Origin: Amycolatopsis acidicola
GTDB taxonomy: Bacteria; Actinomycetota; Actinomycetes; Mycobacteriales; Pseudonocardiaceae
DNA length: 62,945 nucleotides
Direction: 5' to 3'
Assembly: GCF_007713735.2 (NCBI RefSeq)
Contig: NZ_VMNW02000048.1
Span: 1 to 62,945, forward strand
The notes under the pieces were generated by a model. The model was not told the origin of the DNA, ran no database searches, and was given only the letters and a program-made list of their open reading frames with translations. Below are positions 49,608 to 59,013 of this stretch, one piece after another. Each line of letters starts with the position of its first letter. The first letter of the stretch is position 1. The translations under genes were made by a program, and so were the position numbers.

Positions 49608-50519
49608 ATGACCCACGCGGCGCCGAACCCGGGAGGCTTCGACCCGTTCTTCCGGCAACGCAAGGAAGAACAGCTCGTCGAGTCGCGGCGGGGCGCGGGG
49701 GAACCGAATCCGGGCGGGCACGAGGAGCCGGCGGGCGTCGAAGAAGGCGACGAGCTGGTGCCGCCGGAGGGCCCGTTCTCGCTGGACCGGTTGCGCGCGC
49801 ACGAGGAAGCCCGCGCGGCCGCACGGCGCGCCGGGAACACCGGCGTGGCGGGCGAGGCCCTCCAGCAGGTCGCCGCGGATCTCGTCCAGCTGCTCGATCT
49901 GGCGCGCGACCAGATCAAGGAGACCGGGAAAGGGGCGTCACGGCAACGAGTTCGCGCCACGTTCCCGAAGGTCAAGACGGGGCTGGAGCCGGCGTTCACC
50001 GAGACGGCGGAGTTCCTCGGGCTGGCCCCGGAGCGGGTCGCGGACGTCCAGCGGACGCTGGCTCGGGACGGCGGCGTCGCCCCGGCGGACAGGCACCAGG
50101 CGCTGAAGGACGTCGACGCCCTGCGCGCGCAGGTGCGCGAAGCCACGACAGGCCTCGACCACGAGGAAGCAGATCGCCTGCTGTCGTCCGTTGCGCGGCT
50201 GGCGGTTCTGGAGATCGCCGGTGGGCCGCCGGTGAAGGACTCCGTGCAGGCGGGGTTCGCGGCATTGGCAACGTTCGCGCTGCGTGACCCGGCCACGAGC
50301 GCTGGGGAGCCTGGGGTCTGGCACGAGCGGCTCAACGAGCAGGCCAAGCAGACGAGCTACGGGGAAAAGGTCCTGGTGGGCGTCCGCTGTTGTGCTGCCC
50401 GCGTTGTGACGCTTTCCCTCGACTGGGAGGAAAAAGAGCAGTACTGGCAGCTGCTCGGTGAGATCGAAACGGCCAGGAGCCCCCGACCGGACCTGGACGG
50501 ACTGGTGCCCCGGTGGTAA
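49608..50519 (+). CDS. Hypothetical cytosolic helical protein
   Basis: This 303-residue protein has no recognised domain, signal peptide or membrane segment. The first 70 residues are rich in Gly, Pro and Glu and look disordered. The rest is helical with heptad-like stretches (LQQVAADLVQLLDLARDQIK, HQALKDVDALRAQVREATTG). Two adjacent Cys residues (RCCAARV) lie near the C-terminus. The ATG at 49608 has GAGGACG upstream; the frame is open back to 49359 without a better start. The neighbour is a secreted-protein gene broken by an IS. Confidence 0.65.
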   Translation: MTHAAPNPGGFDPFFRQRKEEQLVESRRGAGEPNPGGHEEPAGVEEGDELVPPEGPFSLDRLRAHEEARAAARRAGNTGVAGEALQQVAADLVQLLDLARDQIKETGKGASRQRVRATFPKVKTGLEPAFTETAEFLGLAPERVADVQRTLARDGGVAPADRHQALKDVDALRAQVREATTGLDHEEADRLLSSVARLAVLEIAGGPPVKDSVQAGFAALATFALRDPATSAGEPGVWHERLNEQAKQTSYGEKVLVGVRCCAARVVTLSLDWEEKEQYWQLLGEIETARSPRPDLDGLVPRW

Positions 50520-50589
50520 CACAACGGTGCCGCCGGGCCGGCAACAGGTGCCGCTGGGCTGGTAACCGGTGCCTTCGGAAGGGAAACGC

Positions 50590-51525
50590 ATGACCCTCGA
50601 CCCCGGCTTCGCCGAGTTCCTCTCCTTCCTCCGTTCCGCCGGCGCGCCGGGCGCGTTCGAGGGCGAGCCTCACGAAATGCGCTCGCGGCTGGCCGCGGCC
50701 ATCGAGGGTGGCTGGGACCCTTCGTCGTTCGCGCCGGTCGCCTCGGCGGAGCAGGTCGCGCTCGACTCGGCGCGGCTGACCGTTTTCCGTCCCTTGGCCG
50801 AGGGGCCGGTGCCGACGGTCCTGTACCTCCACCCCGGCGGGTTCGTGCTCGGCAGCGCGCACCTGTTCCAGGATGTCGCCCGGCGCTTGAGCCACGAGCT
50901 GGGCGCCGTCGTGGTGTCCGTGGATTACCGCCTGGCACCGGAAAATCCGTTCCCTGCTGCGACGGAGGACGCGGCTGCCGCGCTTGCTTGGGTGCGCGAG
51001 AACATCGGCTCCCTCGGCGGCGACGCGAGCCGGATCGGGCTGGCCGGGGAGAGCGCCGGCGCGAACCTCGCCATCGTGACGGCGCTCGGTGCCGCCAGCG
51101 GCGGGCCCGGTGGCGCCGGAGTCAAAGCCCTCCTGCTGGCCTCGCCGTTCACCGACGCCACCGCGTCGTACCCCTCGAAGACCGAGAACGCCGAGGGCTA
51201 CTTCATCACCGTGGAAGACCTCGAGGTGGTCAACAAGCTCTACTTCGGTGGAGATGCCGCGCTCGCCCGCGATCCGCGGGTCTCCCCCGCGCTGGCGGAC
51301 AACCTCGCGGACCTGCCGCGGACGATCATCGGCGTCGCGGGGTTCGACCCGCTGCGCGACGACGGCATCGTCTTCGCGGGACGCCTGCTCCAGGCCGGCG
51401 TCCCCGTCATGCTGCGGGTCTACCCCGGGTTCATCCACCCGTACTTCGGTATGCCCGGCATCTCGCCCGCCGTCGACCGGGCCGTCACCGAGCTGACCGC
51501 GGAATTCGGGGAGGCGCTCGGCTGA
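50590..51525 (+). CDS. Alpha/beta hydrolase, hormone-sensitive-lipase family
   Basis: This 311-residue esterase of the HSL family has the oxyanion motif HPGGFVLG, a variant of the usual HGGG, with VDYRLAPENPFPAATEDA following. The nucleophile is in GLAGESAGANLA (about residue 155), the acid is probably in GFDPLRDD, and the His is in PGFIHPYFG. GGAAGGG precedes the ATG at 50590. It would hydrolyse a small ester or lactone. It ends one base from the convergent MFS gene. Confidence 0.9.
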   Translation: MTLDPGFAEFLSFLRSAGAPGAFEGEPHEMRSRLAAAIEGGWDPSSFAPVASAEQVALDSARLTVFRPLAEGPVPTVLYLHPGGFVLGSAHLFQDVARRLSHELGAVVVSVDYRLAPENPFPAATEDAAAALAWVRENIGSLGGDASRIGLAGESAGANLAIVTALGAASGGPGGAGVKALLLASPFTDATASYPSKTENAEGYFITVEDLEVVNKLYFGGDAALARDPRVSPALADNLADLPRTIIGVAGFDPLRDDGIVFAGRLLQAGVPVMLRVYPGFIHPYFGMPGISPAVDRAVTELTAEFGEALG

Positions 51526-51526
51526 G

Positions 51527-52843
51527 CTAACGCCGCACGGCTTCGTCGGTGCCCGCCGGAACCGGCGCCGACTCCAGGTCGCGACGCCGGGTTTCGGGCC
51601 CGGCGGCGAGCGCGACCAGCGTGATCACGGTGAGCACGCCCAGGTACGCGGCGACCGGCCACCAGTGCCCGGACCACGCGAGGAGCGCTGTGGCGATCAA
51701 CGGAAGGAAACCGCCGGCCAGCACGGAACCGACCTCGCGGGCGAAGGCGAACCCGGCGAGCCTGGTCCTGGTGCCGAACAGTTCCGCGAACCAGGCGGCC
51801 TGCGGGGCCAGCATCGCCGGATAGCAGATCCCCAGCCCCACCACGAAAGCCACCACGACGGCGACCGGGTCCCGGCTTTCCAGCAGCAGGAAGAACGGCA
51901 CCGTCCACACCGCGGACGCGACCGCCCCGGTGGCGTAGACCGGCCGCCGCCCCCACCGGTCCGACAGCCAGGCGAACAATGGCACGCACACCACCTGCAC
52001 GGCCGAGGCGATGATCACCGCGGTCAGGCCCAGCGACTCCGCGAGATCCAGCTGCTTGGTCAGGAAAGCGACCGCGAAAACCGGGAACAGGTAAGCGAAC
52101 CCGTTCTCGGCGAACCGGGCGCCGACCACGACGAAGAAACTCCGCGGTTCCTCGCGCAGCGCGGAAAACAGGGAAACCTTGGCGGGCGCCGTTTTCCGCG
52201 CGTTTTCGAACGCCGGGGTCTCCTCGACGCCGCTGCGCACGAAGTACCCGACCACGAGCATCACGATCCCGAGCAGGAACGGGACGCGCCAGCCCCACTG
52301 CCGGAACTGGTCGTCGGGCAGCAGCAGGAACAGCTGGTAGATCCCGGTCGCCAGCAGGGTCGCGGCCGCGAACCCGGCCGGCGCCCAGGCACCGGCGAGG
52401 CCGCGGCGCCGCTGGTCGCCGTGTTCGACCGACAGGACCACTGCGCCCGCGTACTCGCCGCCCGCTCCGAAGCCCTGTACGAGCCGGAGCAGGATCAGCA
52501 GGACCGGCGCCCACGGGCCGATCTGGTCGTAGGTGGGCAACACGCCGATCAGCGCGGTGGCCACGCCCATCAGCACGATCGTGAGCACCAGCATGGTTTT
52601 GCGGCCGACCCGGTCACCGAGGCTGCCGAGCACGATCCCGCCCAGCGGCCGCGCCAGGAACCCGACCGCGTAGGTGGCGAACGTGGCGAGAGTGCCCGCG
52701 ACGGGGCTCACCGCCGGGAAGAACAGCTTGTTGAGGATGAGGGCGGCGGCGGTGCCGTAGATGAGGAAGTCGTACCACTCCAGCGTGGTACCGATGAGCG
52801 CGGCGACGCCAGCCCGGCGTGCCTGTCGTCGTGTCCCGGTCAT
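51527..52843 (-). CDS. MFS transporter, metabolite:H+ symporter family
   Basis: This 438-residue 12-helix transporter has the MHS-family N-terminus TTLEWYDFLIYGTAAALI and the cytoplasmic loops GSLGDRVGRKTML and LSDRWGRRPVYA. MHS members take up organic acids such as shikimate, citrate, alpha-ketoglutarate or proline betaine. AAGGAGA precedes the ATG. It is the last gene of an operon with an IlvD/Edd dehydratase and an FAD oxidoreductase, so the cargo is probably a hydroxylated carboxylic acid or a precursor of one. Control by the divergent GntR at 55979 is likely. Confidence 0.92.
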   Translation of the reverse strand: MTGTRRQARRAGVAALIGTTLEWYDFLIYGTAAALILNKLFFPAVSPVAGTLATFATYAVGFLARPLGGIVLGSLGDRVGRKTMLVLTIVLMGVATALIGVLPTYDQIGPWAPVLLILLRLVQGFGAGGEYAGAVVLSVEHGDQRRRGLAGAWAPAGFAAATLLATGIYQLFLLLPDDQFRQWGWRVPFLLGIVMLVVGYFVRSGVEETPAFENARKTAPAKVSLFSALREEPRSFFVVVGARFAENGFAYLFPVFAVAFLTKQLDLAESLGLTAVIIASAVQVVCVPLFAWLSDRWGRRPVYATGAVASAVWTVPFFLLLESRDPVAVVVAFVVGLGICYPAMLAPQAAWFAELFGTRTRLAGFAFAREVGSVLAGGFLPLIATALLAWSGHWWPVAAYLGVLTVITLVALAAGPETRRRDLESAPVPAGTDEAVRR

Positions 52844-52872
52844 GGGGCCATCTCCTTGGGTGGCGGGGAAAA

Positions 52873-54528
52873 TCAGGGGCGGCGCAGCACGGCGCCGCGC
52901 TGGATGGGGCCGACCAGCGCGGCGTACTGGCCGAGCCAGCCACGCTCGGCGGAGGGGTCACCGGAGGTCACGGGCGCGCCGTCCCGCACGGGTTCGGCGT
53001 CGATGAGGCGGGCGTCGAGGTCGATCGACACGACATCCCCGTCCCGCACGCCGGCGAGCGGGCCACCGTCCGCGGCCTCGGGCATCACCTGGCCGACGAC
53101 GAGTCCGTGGTTCAGCCCGGACAGTTCCCCGTCGGTGACCACCGCGACCTGGCCGCCGAGGCCCGCGCCGTTCAACGCGGCGACGAAGCTCGCGGCGAAC
53201 ACCGTGCCAGGGCCGCCGCGCGGCCCCATCCCGCGCAGGACGATCACGTGCCCGGGCTCGATCTCACCGTCGCCCAGCGCGGCGATCGCCTCGTCTTCGC
53301 CCCCGAACACCTTGGCGGGGCCGGAAAACTGCCGCCGCGCCGAGCCCACCCCGGCGACCTTCACGATCGAACCATCCGGCGCGAGCGAGCCCCGGAGGAT
53401 CAGCAACCCCGGTTCGTCGGTGACCGGCTTGTCGAAGGGGTGCACCACGTCTCCGTCGGGCTCGGGCGCGTCCGCAATGAGCTCGGCGACCGTCCGGCCC
53501 GACACGGTCAGCGCTTCGGTGTGCACGCGGGATTCCAGCGCGCGCAACACCGTCTGCACCCCGCCCGCGCGGTCGAGGTCCCACACCTGGTGTGTCCCGT
53601 TCGGACGGATCGCGGCGAGTTGCCGCGCACCGCGGCCTTTTTCCTCGAACAGCGCGACCACATCCAGCCCGAGATCGGCCTCCGCGGCCACGGCCGTCAG
53701 ATGCCGGATGCAGTTGACCGATCCGCCGAGCGCCAGCGCCACCTCGACGGCGTTCTCGATCGCCTCGCGGGTGATGACCTTCCGTGCGGTGAGTCCCTCC
53801 CGGACCAGGTCGACCGCGCGTTTTCCCGCCGCGGCGGCACGTTCCAGCATCGGCTCGGAGTTCGCCCGGATCGGTGCGGAGCCCGGCATGGTCATGCCGA
53901 GGGATTCGGCGAGCACGTGCATGGTGTTCGCGGTGGCCAGCCCCGCGCACACGCCGGGGCCCTTGATGGCGGTGTCGGCCATCTCCCCCAGCTCGTCGAC
54001 GCTCAGCTTTCCCGAGGCGACGGCGCCGACCGACTCGTACACCGAGTCGATGTCCACCGAGCACCCGACATACGTGCCGCCGCGCTGGTAGCCGCCGATG
54101 ACGAGCACGGCGGGCAGGTCGAGGCGGGCCGCGGCCATCAGGTGCGCCGGGGTGGTCTTGTCGCAACTGGACAGCAACACCATGCCGTCGAGCTGGGCGC
54201 CCTCGACGGCCGATTCGACGTCGTTGACGACCAGATCGCGGGTGGGCATGAGGTAGCGGGCCTTGCGGCCGGCGCTGGTGACGAAGTCGCTGGGCGCGGT
54301 GGTCCGGATTTCCAGCGGCAGCCCGCCTGCTTCGCGGATCGCGCCGGCGACCACGTCCGCGACGTCGTCGAGATGCGCGAAGCACACCGAAAGCTTCGAA
54401 GACGTGTTGACCACGGCGATCTTGGGTTTGTGCTGGTCTTCGAGGCTGATGCCCATCGCGCTCCACTGCGCGCGGCGCACGGCCCACCGGGTGGTGCCCG
54501 GCTCGAAGTTGCTCCGCAGGTTGTCCAT
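52873..54528 (-). CDS. IlvD/Edd family dehydratase
   Basis: This 551-residue Fe-S dehydratase has Cys residues placed as in IlvD/Edd enzymes: NTSSKLSVCFAHLDD, LLSSCDKTTPAH and KGPGVCAGLATANTM. The C-terminal barrel carries PRGGPGT and TDGELSG. The family dehydrates dihydroxy acids in valine/isoleucine synthesis or sugar acids. The catabolic operon (transporter, FAD enzyme, GntR) favours a sugar-acid or hydroxy-acid substrate over branched amino acid synthesis. The ATG at 54528 begins MDNLRSNFEPGTTRWAVR; longer in-frame starts overlap the upstream gene. Confidence 0.9.
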   Translation of the reverse strand: MDNLRSNFEPGTTRWAVRRAQWSAMGISLEDQHKPKIAVVNTSSKLSVCFAHLDDVADVVAGAIREAGGLPLEIRTTAPSDFVTSAGRKARYLMPTRDLVVNDVESAVEGAQLDGMVLLSSCDKTTPAHLMAAARLDLPAVLVIGGYQRGGTYVGCSVDIDSVYESVGAVASGKLSVDELGEMADTAIKGPGVCAGLATANTMHVLAESLGMTMPGSAPIRANSEPMLERAAAAGKRAVDLVREGLTARKVITREAIENAVEVALALGGSVNCIRHLTAVAAEADLGLDVVALFEEKGRGARQLAAIRPNGTHQVWDLDRAGGVQTVLRALESRVHTEALTVSGRTVAELIADAPEPDGDVVHPFDKPVTDEPGLLILRGSLAPDGSIVKVAGVGSARRQFSGPAKVFGGEDEAIAALGDGEIEPGHVIVLRGMGPRGGPGTVFAASFVAALNGAGLGGQVAVVTDGELSGLNHGLVVGQVMPEAADGGPLAGVRDGDVVSIDLDARLIDAEPVRDGAPVTSGDPSAERGWLGQYAALVGPIQRGAVLRRP

Positions 54529-54545
54529 GGTGGTGGTTTCTCCAG

Positions 54546-55910
54546 TCAGGGAAGGGAAAGCGCGCTGCCGTTCGCGGCCATCGCCGCGCGCACGCCGACG
54601 CCGTCGAGATCGCGGTAGGCGATGCTTTTGTCCAGCGACAGCAGGGTGGCCACGGCGGCGGCATGGCCGTATTCGAAGCACTGCGCGGTGACGCGGGCGG
54701 ACGCCAGCGCCTCGTGCTCGGCGCTGAGGCAGCGCCCGGCCACGATGATGTTCTCGCCGCGTTCGGGGACGAGCGTGCCGTAGGGCACCTCGTAGTAGTC
54801 GTCGAGCAGCCAGGTCAGTTTCGGCCGGTCGCCGGCGTGCAGCTCGATCGGCCAGGAGACGCGGCAGATCCCGTCCGCCCGTTTGCGCGCGGCGAGAACG
54901 TCCTCATTGGACAGCCGGTCGATGCCCGCGATGGTGCGGGTCTGCCGGATCCCGGCCTCCACCCCGGTGTCCACGACGAAAGCGCTTTCACAGCCGGGGA
55001 TCCGCGCGGTCAGGAACCGCGCGTAGGAGCGGACCTGACGGCGGCCGAGGATCTCCGCTTCGGTGAAGTCGGCGGGGTCGATGACGTTGAGCATCCGCCC
55101 GTCGCGCCCCGCGAGCCGGGTGGCGTTGACCATCAGCTCGCCCGGCCTGGTCGTGGCGAAGATCCAGATCTTCTCGCGCGGCAGGTCGGCACCGGTGGCC
55201 CGTGCCCGCACGATTTCCTCGGTGACGTAAGGCGGGCAAATGGTGTCCTCTCCGTAGAACTCCCGGAACCGGGCGAGATCGACGTTGCCGAGGCGGAAGA
55301 ACATGGTCGGGTTCTGGATCGCGCCGGCGTCACCGAAGCTGTAGCGGTATCCGGCTCGCGCGACGACCGCCGCGTCCCCGGAGGCGTCGATCGTGCGCGC
55401 GGCGAGGATCACGGCCCGGCCGGCGTTCGACTCGACCACGACGCCACAGTGCGCGTCGCCGTCGAGGAGCACGCCGGTGACCGCAGTGTGGAACAGCACC
55501 GAGACCCCGGCCCTCTCGAGCAGATCGTCGGCGACTTCCCGCCACACCAACGGATCGTGCGCGACCGTCCACGTTTTGCCGTAGACCTGGGGCCCGGTCA
55601 CTCCTCCCCGCGTGGACAACTCGTGGCGGAAGCGCTCGGTGAAGCCGGTCACGATCTGGCGTGGTGCACGTTCGGTCTCCGACGCCTGATACAGCCCGCA
55701 GATCGTGCCGGACATCCCCGCAACGGCCGCGCCACCGGCGAAGCCGTACTTCTCCACGATCAGCACGGACTTCCCGGCCTCGGCCGCGACGACCGCTGCG
55801 GCGACTCCGGCGGCGCCCGCGCCGACGACGAGCACGTCGACCTCGGCCAGCACGTCGAGCCCCTGATCAGGAGCGGTATCCGAGAGCGACCACACCGATA
55901 TATTGGTCAT
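54546..55910 (-). CDS. FAD-dependent oxidoreductase (FAD_oxidored family)
   Basis: This 454-residue flavoprotein has an N-terminal dinucleotide motif VDVLVVGAGAAGVAAAVVAA, GFAGGAAVAGMSGTICGLY and a C-terminal ENIIVAGRCLSAEHEALASA that closes the FAD site. The family includes fumarate-reductase-like and polyol or hydroxy-acid dehydrogenases of unclear function. The ATG at 55910 lies inside an inverted repeat, so the mRNA may be leaderless or the GTG/ATG choice may differ (an alternative is 55925). It is the first gene of the FAD-IlvD-MFS operon. Confidence 0.85.
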   Translation of the reverse strand: MTNISVWSLSDTAPDQGLDVLAEVDVLVVGAGAAGVAAAVVAAEAGKSVLIVEKYGFAGGAAVAGMSGTICGLYQASETERAPRQIVTGFTERFRHELSTRGGVTGPQVYGKTWTVAHDPLVWREVADDLLERAGVSVLFHTAVTGVLLDGDAHCGVVVESNAGRAVILAARTIDASGDAAVVARAGYRYSFGDAGAIQNPTMFFRLGNVDLARFREFYGEDTICPPYVTEEIVRARATGADLPREKIWIFATTRPGELMVNATRLAGRDGRMLNVIDPADFTEAEILGRRQVRSYARFLTARIPGCESAFVVDTGVEAGIRQTRTIAGIDRLSNEDVLAARKRADGICRVSWPIELHAGDRPKLTWLLDDYYEVPYGTLVPERGENIIVAGRCLSAEHEALASARVTAQCFEYGHAAAVATLLSLDKSIAYRDLDGVGVRAAMAANGSALSLP

Positions 55911-55929
55911 GTATTGGTTGTACATGACC
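55905..55929. promoter_or_regulatory. GntR operator palindrome
   Basis: GGTCATGTA (55905-55913) and TACATGACC (55921-55929) are perfect inverted repeats around TTGGTTG. TATTGGT also occurs twice in direct orientation. The site covers the start region of the FAD oxidoreductase and lies 50 bases before gntR. Confidence 0.7.
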
Positions 55930-55978
55930 GGTGGCGGTAGTGTCCAGAGGCGACCGGAGAGCGAGCAGGAGGCAGCCC

Positions 55979-56617
55979 GTGGCGAACAAGGCCGACCAGG
56001 CCTACGACGTGCTGGAGCGGATGATCACGTTCCAGGAGCTCCCGCCGGGATCACTGGTGTCCGAAGCCCGGCTGATGGAACGCACCGGACTCGGCCGCAC
56101 GCCGGTGCGCGAGGCGCTGCAACGGCTCGCGCGCGAGCGGATGGTCGAGATCCACCCGAGCCAGGGCGTGTTCGTCGCCTCCACGTCGATCGAGGCGCAG
56201 CTCAAGGTGCTGGAACTGCGGCGATCGCTGGAAGAGCTGGCCGTGCGGCTGGCCGCGCACCGCGCGACGACGGCGCAGCGCGATGGAATCCTCGAACTCG
56301 CGGAAGTGCTCGCCGGGTTCGACGGCGACGACCCCGAGGAGTTCGGGGACCTGCTGAAGCAGACCCACACCGTGATCGTCGACGCGTCGCACAACGAGTT
56401 CATTTCGCTGGCGATGGCGCCGCTGCAAGGGCTTTCCCGGCGGTTCTGGTTCGCCCACCTGCGCGAGCCGAAGTCGGAGCTGCGCGCGGCGGCCGACCTG
56501 CACGGCGACATCCTGCGCGCCATCTGCCACGGCGACGAGACGAAAGCCTCGGAGGCCTCTCTGAAGCTGAACGACTACCTGACCGACTTCACCTACCGGA
56601 CGCTCCGGAACCAGTAG
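55979..56617 (+). CDS. GntR family regulator, FCD subfamily
   Basis: This 212-residue regulator has a winged helix at residues 5-70 (LVSEARLMERTGLGRTPVREA) and an FCD domain with KQTHTVIVD and DLHGDILRAI. Those segments hold the Asp and His residues that usually bind a metal and an acid ligand. The GTG at 55979 is chosen because AGGAGG lies six bases upstream. It is divergent from the FAD-IlvD-MFS operon and a palindrome lies between. It probably senses the acid that the operon degrades. Confidence 0.9.
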   Translation: MANKADQAYDVLERMITFQELPPGSLVSEARLMERTGLGRTPVREALQRLARERMVEIHPSQGVFVASTSIEAQLKVLELRRSLEELAVRLAAHRATTAQRDGILELAEVLAGFDGDDPEEFGDLLKQTHTVIVDASHNEFISLAMAPLQGLSRRFWFAHLREPKSELRAAADLHGDILRAICHGDETKASEASLKLNDYLTDFTYRTLRNQ

Positions 56618-56657
56618 GCCCGCCGGGCTGGTCCTTGAAATGATGTAGGTTCGCTGG

Positions 56658-57485
56658 GTGACCACCGGCTACTTCCGGGCCGAATCGCGGCCTGACAAGG
56701 AAATCCTGCATCCCCAGCCCAGCGCGTTCAGCCGCTGGGGCTCGGGTGACCAGCTCCGCGGGATGGCCGTGAGCGGGCTCCTCGCCCGCGCCGCGGAGCC
56801 GGTGGCGCAGGAGGGTGGCGCCGCTTTGCAGCCGGCCCGGTGGACTCTCGACCTGCTGCGCCCGGCTTCCGCCGATCCGTGCGTCGCGGTGGCCGACGTC
56901 GTGCGGCGCGGGCGGCGGCTGTGTCTCGTCGAGGCGTTCCTGTACCAAAAGGACAAACTGGTGGCCAGGGCGAGCGGGCTCTTCCTCGCCACTTCCCTGC
57001 CGCCGGACGGCAGGACGTGGTCGCCCGCCGAGTGGTTCAGCGCGCCGCCGCCCGCGCTGCATCCGACGTCGGAAACCGAACCCCGCCTGTACTACAGCGA
57101 AAAAGTGGGCTGGACGAGTTCGCCGGCGCAGCACCAGAACGCCGCGCGCAAAATGCTGTGGCAGTGCCCGTACCCGGTGGTGCTCGGCGAGAAGCCGACG
57201 CCGTTCCAGCACACCGCGATGGCCGCGGACATCGTCAACCTCGTCGCGAACTGGGGTGACCACGGCATCGAGTTCATCAATGCCGACGTCACGCTCGCGC
57301 TCGCCCGGCTGCCCGAAGCCGGGGCCGAAGTCGGCCTCGCCGCGGAACTCCGCGTCGAACACGAAGGCGTGGCGACCGGCACGGCCACGGTTTTCGACCG
57401 CACGGGCGCGCTCGGCACGGCGACCGTGACCGGCCTGCGCAACGGGCCGGGCACGGTGGACCCCCGCGACCTCAACGCGGGCTGA
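56658..57485 (+). CDS. Thioesterase family protein (acyl-CoA thioesterase II-like fold)
   Basis: This 275-residue double-hotdog protein has an N-terminal half with GGAALQPARWTLDLLRPASA and RRGRRLCLVEAFLYQKDKLV, and a C-terminal half with WGDHGIEFINADVTLALAR. These are typical of actinobacterial acyl-CoA thioesterase-like proteins. The catalytic residues cannot be fixed by eye. It starts at a GTG 40 bases after gntR and ends 4 bases from the convergent ligase. Release of acids from CoA thioesters is the likely role. Confidence 0.82.
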   Translation: MTTGYFRAESRPDKEILHPQPSAFSRWGSGDQLRGMAVSGLLARAAEPVAQEGGAALQPARWTLDLLRPASADPCVAVADVVRRGRRLCLVEAFLYQKDKLVARASGLFLATSLPPDGRTWSPAEWFSAPPPALHPTSETEPRLYYSEKVGWTSSPAQHQNAARKMLWQCPYPVVLGEKPTPFQHTAMAADIVNLVANWGDHGIEFINADVTLALARLPEAGAEVGLAAELRVEHEGVATGTATVFDRTGALGTATVTGLRNGPGTVDPRDLNAG

Positions 57486-57489
57486 GGCG

Positions 57490-59013
57490 CTACCGGGCGG
57501 ACTTCCGCCGCTCCAGGGCCCATTCGCGCAGGGTGGCGGCCTTGATCTTCATCCCGTTCGTGCCCGAGGTGGTCGGCATTTCGCCGATCACGTGGATTTC
57601 GGCGGGGACCTTGAACTTCGCGAGGGTCCGCGCGCACCACTCGCGGAGTGCTTCGCCGTCGGTTTCGCCCTCCGTGACGACGAAACCGATCGCCTCGTCG
57701 CCTTCGTCGCCGCGGATGCCGACCACTTTGGCCGAGATCACCGCCTCGTGTTCGGCCAGCCGTTGCTCGATTTCCGCCGGCTCGACGAGGAAACCCCGCA
57801 ACCGCAGCACATCGCCCATCCGGCAGAGGTACGTGAACGCGCCGTCGTCGTGGATCTCGGCGAGGTCCCCGGTGCGGAACCAGCCGTCTTCGGTGAACGC
57901 CTCCGGGTTGTCCTGACCCAGGTACGCGTCGACGACGTTCGGGCCGCGCAGCTGCAGTTCGCCGTCGACCACACGCGCTTCGATCCGGGGCGACACCGGT
58001 TTCCCGCCGCCTCGCCAGCGCCGCGCCTCCGGCTCGTCCGCGGGCCAGAAAGCCGTCAGCGCGAACACTTCCGACGATCCGTACACACCGGTGGTCACGG
58101 TGCCGAACTCCCGCAGCGTCCATTCCGCCAGTTCGCGGGACCGGCCGACGAAATCGGCGATGCCCAGCCACCGCCACGCGCGCAGGTCCTCGCCCTGCCA
58201 GGCATCGGCGAGCCTGCCCGCGAGATCGTCGCCGCCCACCAGGTGCGTCGCCCGCAGCCTGGCCATGTCCGCGAGCAGCGCACGCTCGTCGAAGACCGGT
58301 TCCAGCAGGCAGGCCGCGCCGCCCGCGATCGCGGCCGTCGCCGTGTTGAAGCCGAAAACCCCGGACAGCGGAAGCGCGCACACCACGACGTCCCCCGGCC
58401 CGACGTCCATCCCGGCGGCGTCGTACCTGGCGTGCTCGACGACTGCGGAAGCCTTGTGCGCGGCCAGTTTCGGCTTTCCCGTGGAGCCGGACGTGGTGAA
58501 CGCCACGGCCAGCTCGTCGCCGGTCGCCGTTCCGGCATCCTCGCCGCCCGTGGCGACCAGCCAGGCGCCGGCGCCGAGGTCGTAGCCGCTGAGATCCCGG
58601 GGAGGCCGCCCTCCCGGTCCCGGGACGACGGCCACCTCCGGCGGGGTGCCTTCGCCCACCGCGCGCCGAAGCCGGCCGAGGAGGTCGAGTCCGTGGAAAT
58701 CATGGGCCAGCGCAACGACTTCCGGCCGCGCACGCTCCAGCACATGCCTTACCTCGTCGACGTTGTAGCGGGTGTTCACCCCGATCACGTGCGCGCCGAC
58801 CGCGGCCGCCCCGAACTGCCAGGCCAGCGCGTCCGACCAGTTCGGCAGCCACACCGCGACGCAGTCCCCCGCTCCGGCTCCGGCCCGCCGCAGAGATTCC
58901 GCGACGCCCAGCGCGCGCTGCCGCAGCTCATCGGTGGTCACCGGGCCGGCACCGGCGTCGAAGGCGACGACCGAGCCGGGATCCCGGCCGTCGAGCAGGG
59001 ACCACAGGTTCAT
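57490..59013 (-). CDS. AMP-dependent acyl-CoA ligase
   Basis: This 507-residue ANL-superfamily ligase has the P-loop FTTSGSTGKPKLAAHK (about residues 165-180), the motif VYGSSEVFAL, GWFRTGDLAEI and a terminal catalytic Lys in TNGMKIKAATLREW. It would activate a carboxylic acid with ATP and CoA. The ATG at 59013 overlaps the hydrolase stop (ATGA), so it is translated together with the hydrolase and the MaoC protein. The substrate is unknown. It differs clearly from the FadD19-like gene at 22087. Confidence 0.9.
   Translation of the reverse strand: MNLWSLLDGRDPGSVVAFDAGAGPVTTDELRQRALGVAESLRRAGAGAGDCVAVWLPNWSDALAWQFGAAAVGAHVIGVNTRYNVDEVRHVLERARPEVVALAHDFHGLDLLGRLRRAVGEGTPPEVAVVPGPGGRPPRDLSGYDLGAGAWLVATGGEDAGTATGDELAVAFTTSGSTGKPKLAAHKASAVVEHARYDAAGMDVGPGDVVVCALPLSGVFGFNTATAAIAGGAACLLEPVFDERALLADMARLRATHLVGGDDLAGRLADAWQGEDLRAWRWLGIADFVGRSRELAEWTLREFGTVTTGVYGSSEVFALTAFWPADEPEARRWRGGGKPVSPRIEARVVDGELQLRGPNVVDAYLGQDNPEAFTEDGWFRTGDLAEIHDDGAFTYLCRMGDVLRLRGFLVEPAEIEQRLAEHEAVISAKVVGIRGDEGDEAIGFVVTEGETDGEALREWCARTLAKFKVPAEIHVIGEMPTTSGTNGMKIKAATLREWALERRKSAR

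Noticed and set aside
51665..54091. An 808-residue plus-strand frame opposite the MFS and IlvD genes
   Set aside because: Low-complexity translation antisense to two well-recognised genes.
52873..54528. Naming the dehydratase ilvD (branched-chain amino acid synthesis)
   Set aside because: Its operon has a transporter, an FAD enzyme and a GntR regulator but no other biosynthetic gene. A catabolic IlvD/Edd member is more likely.
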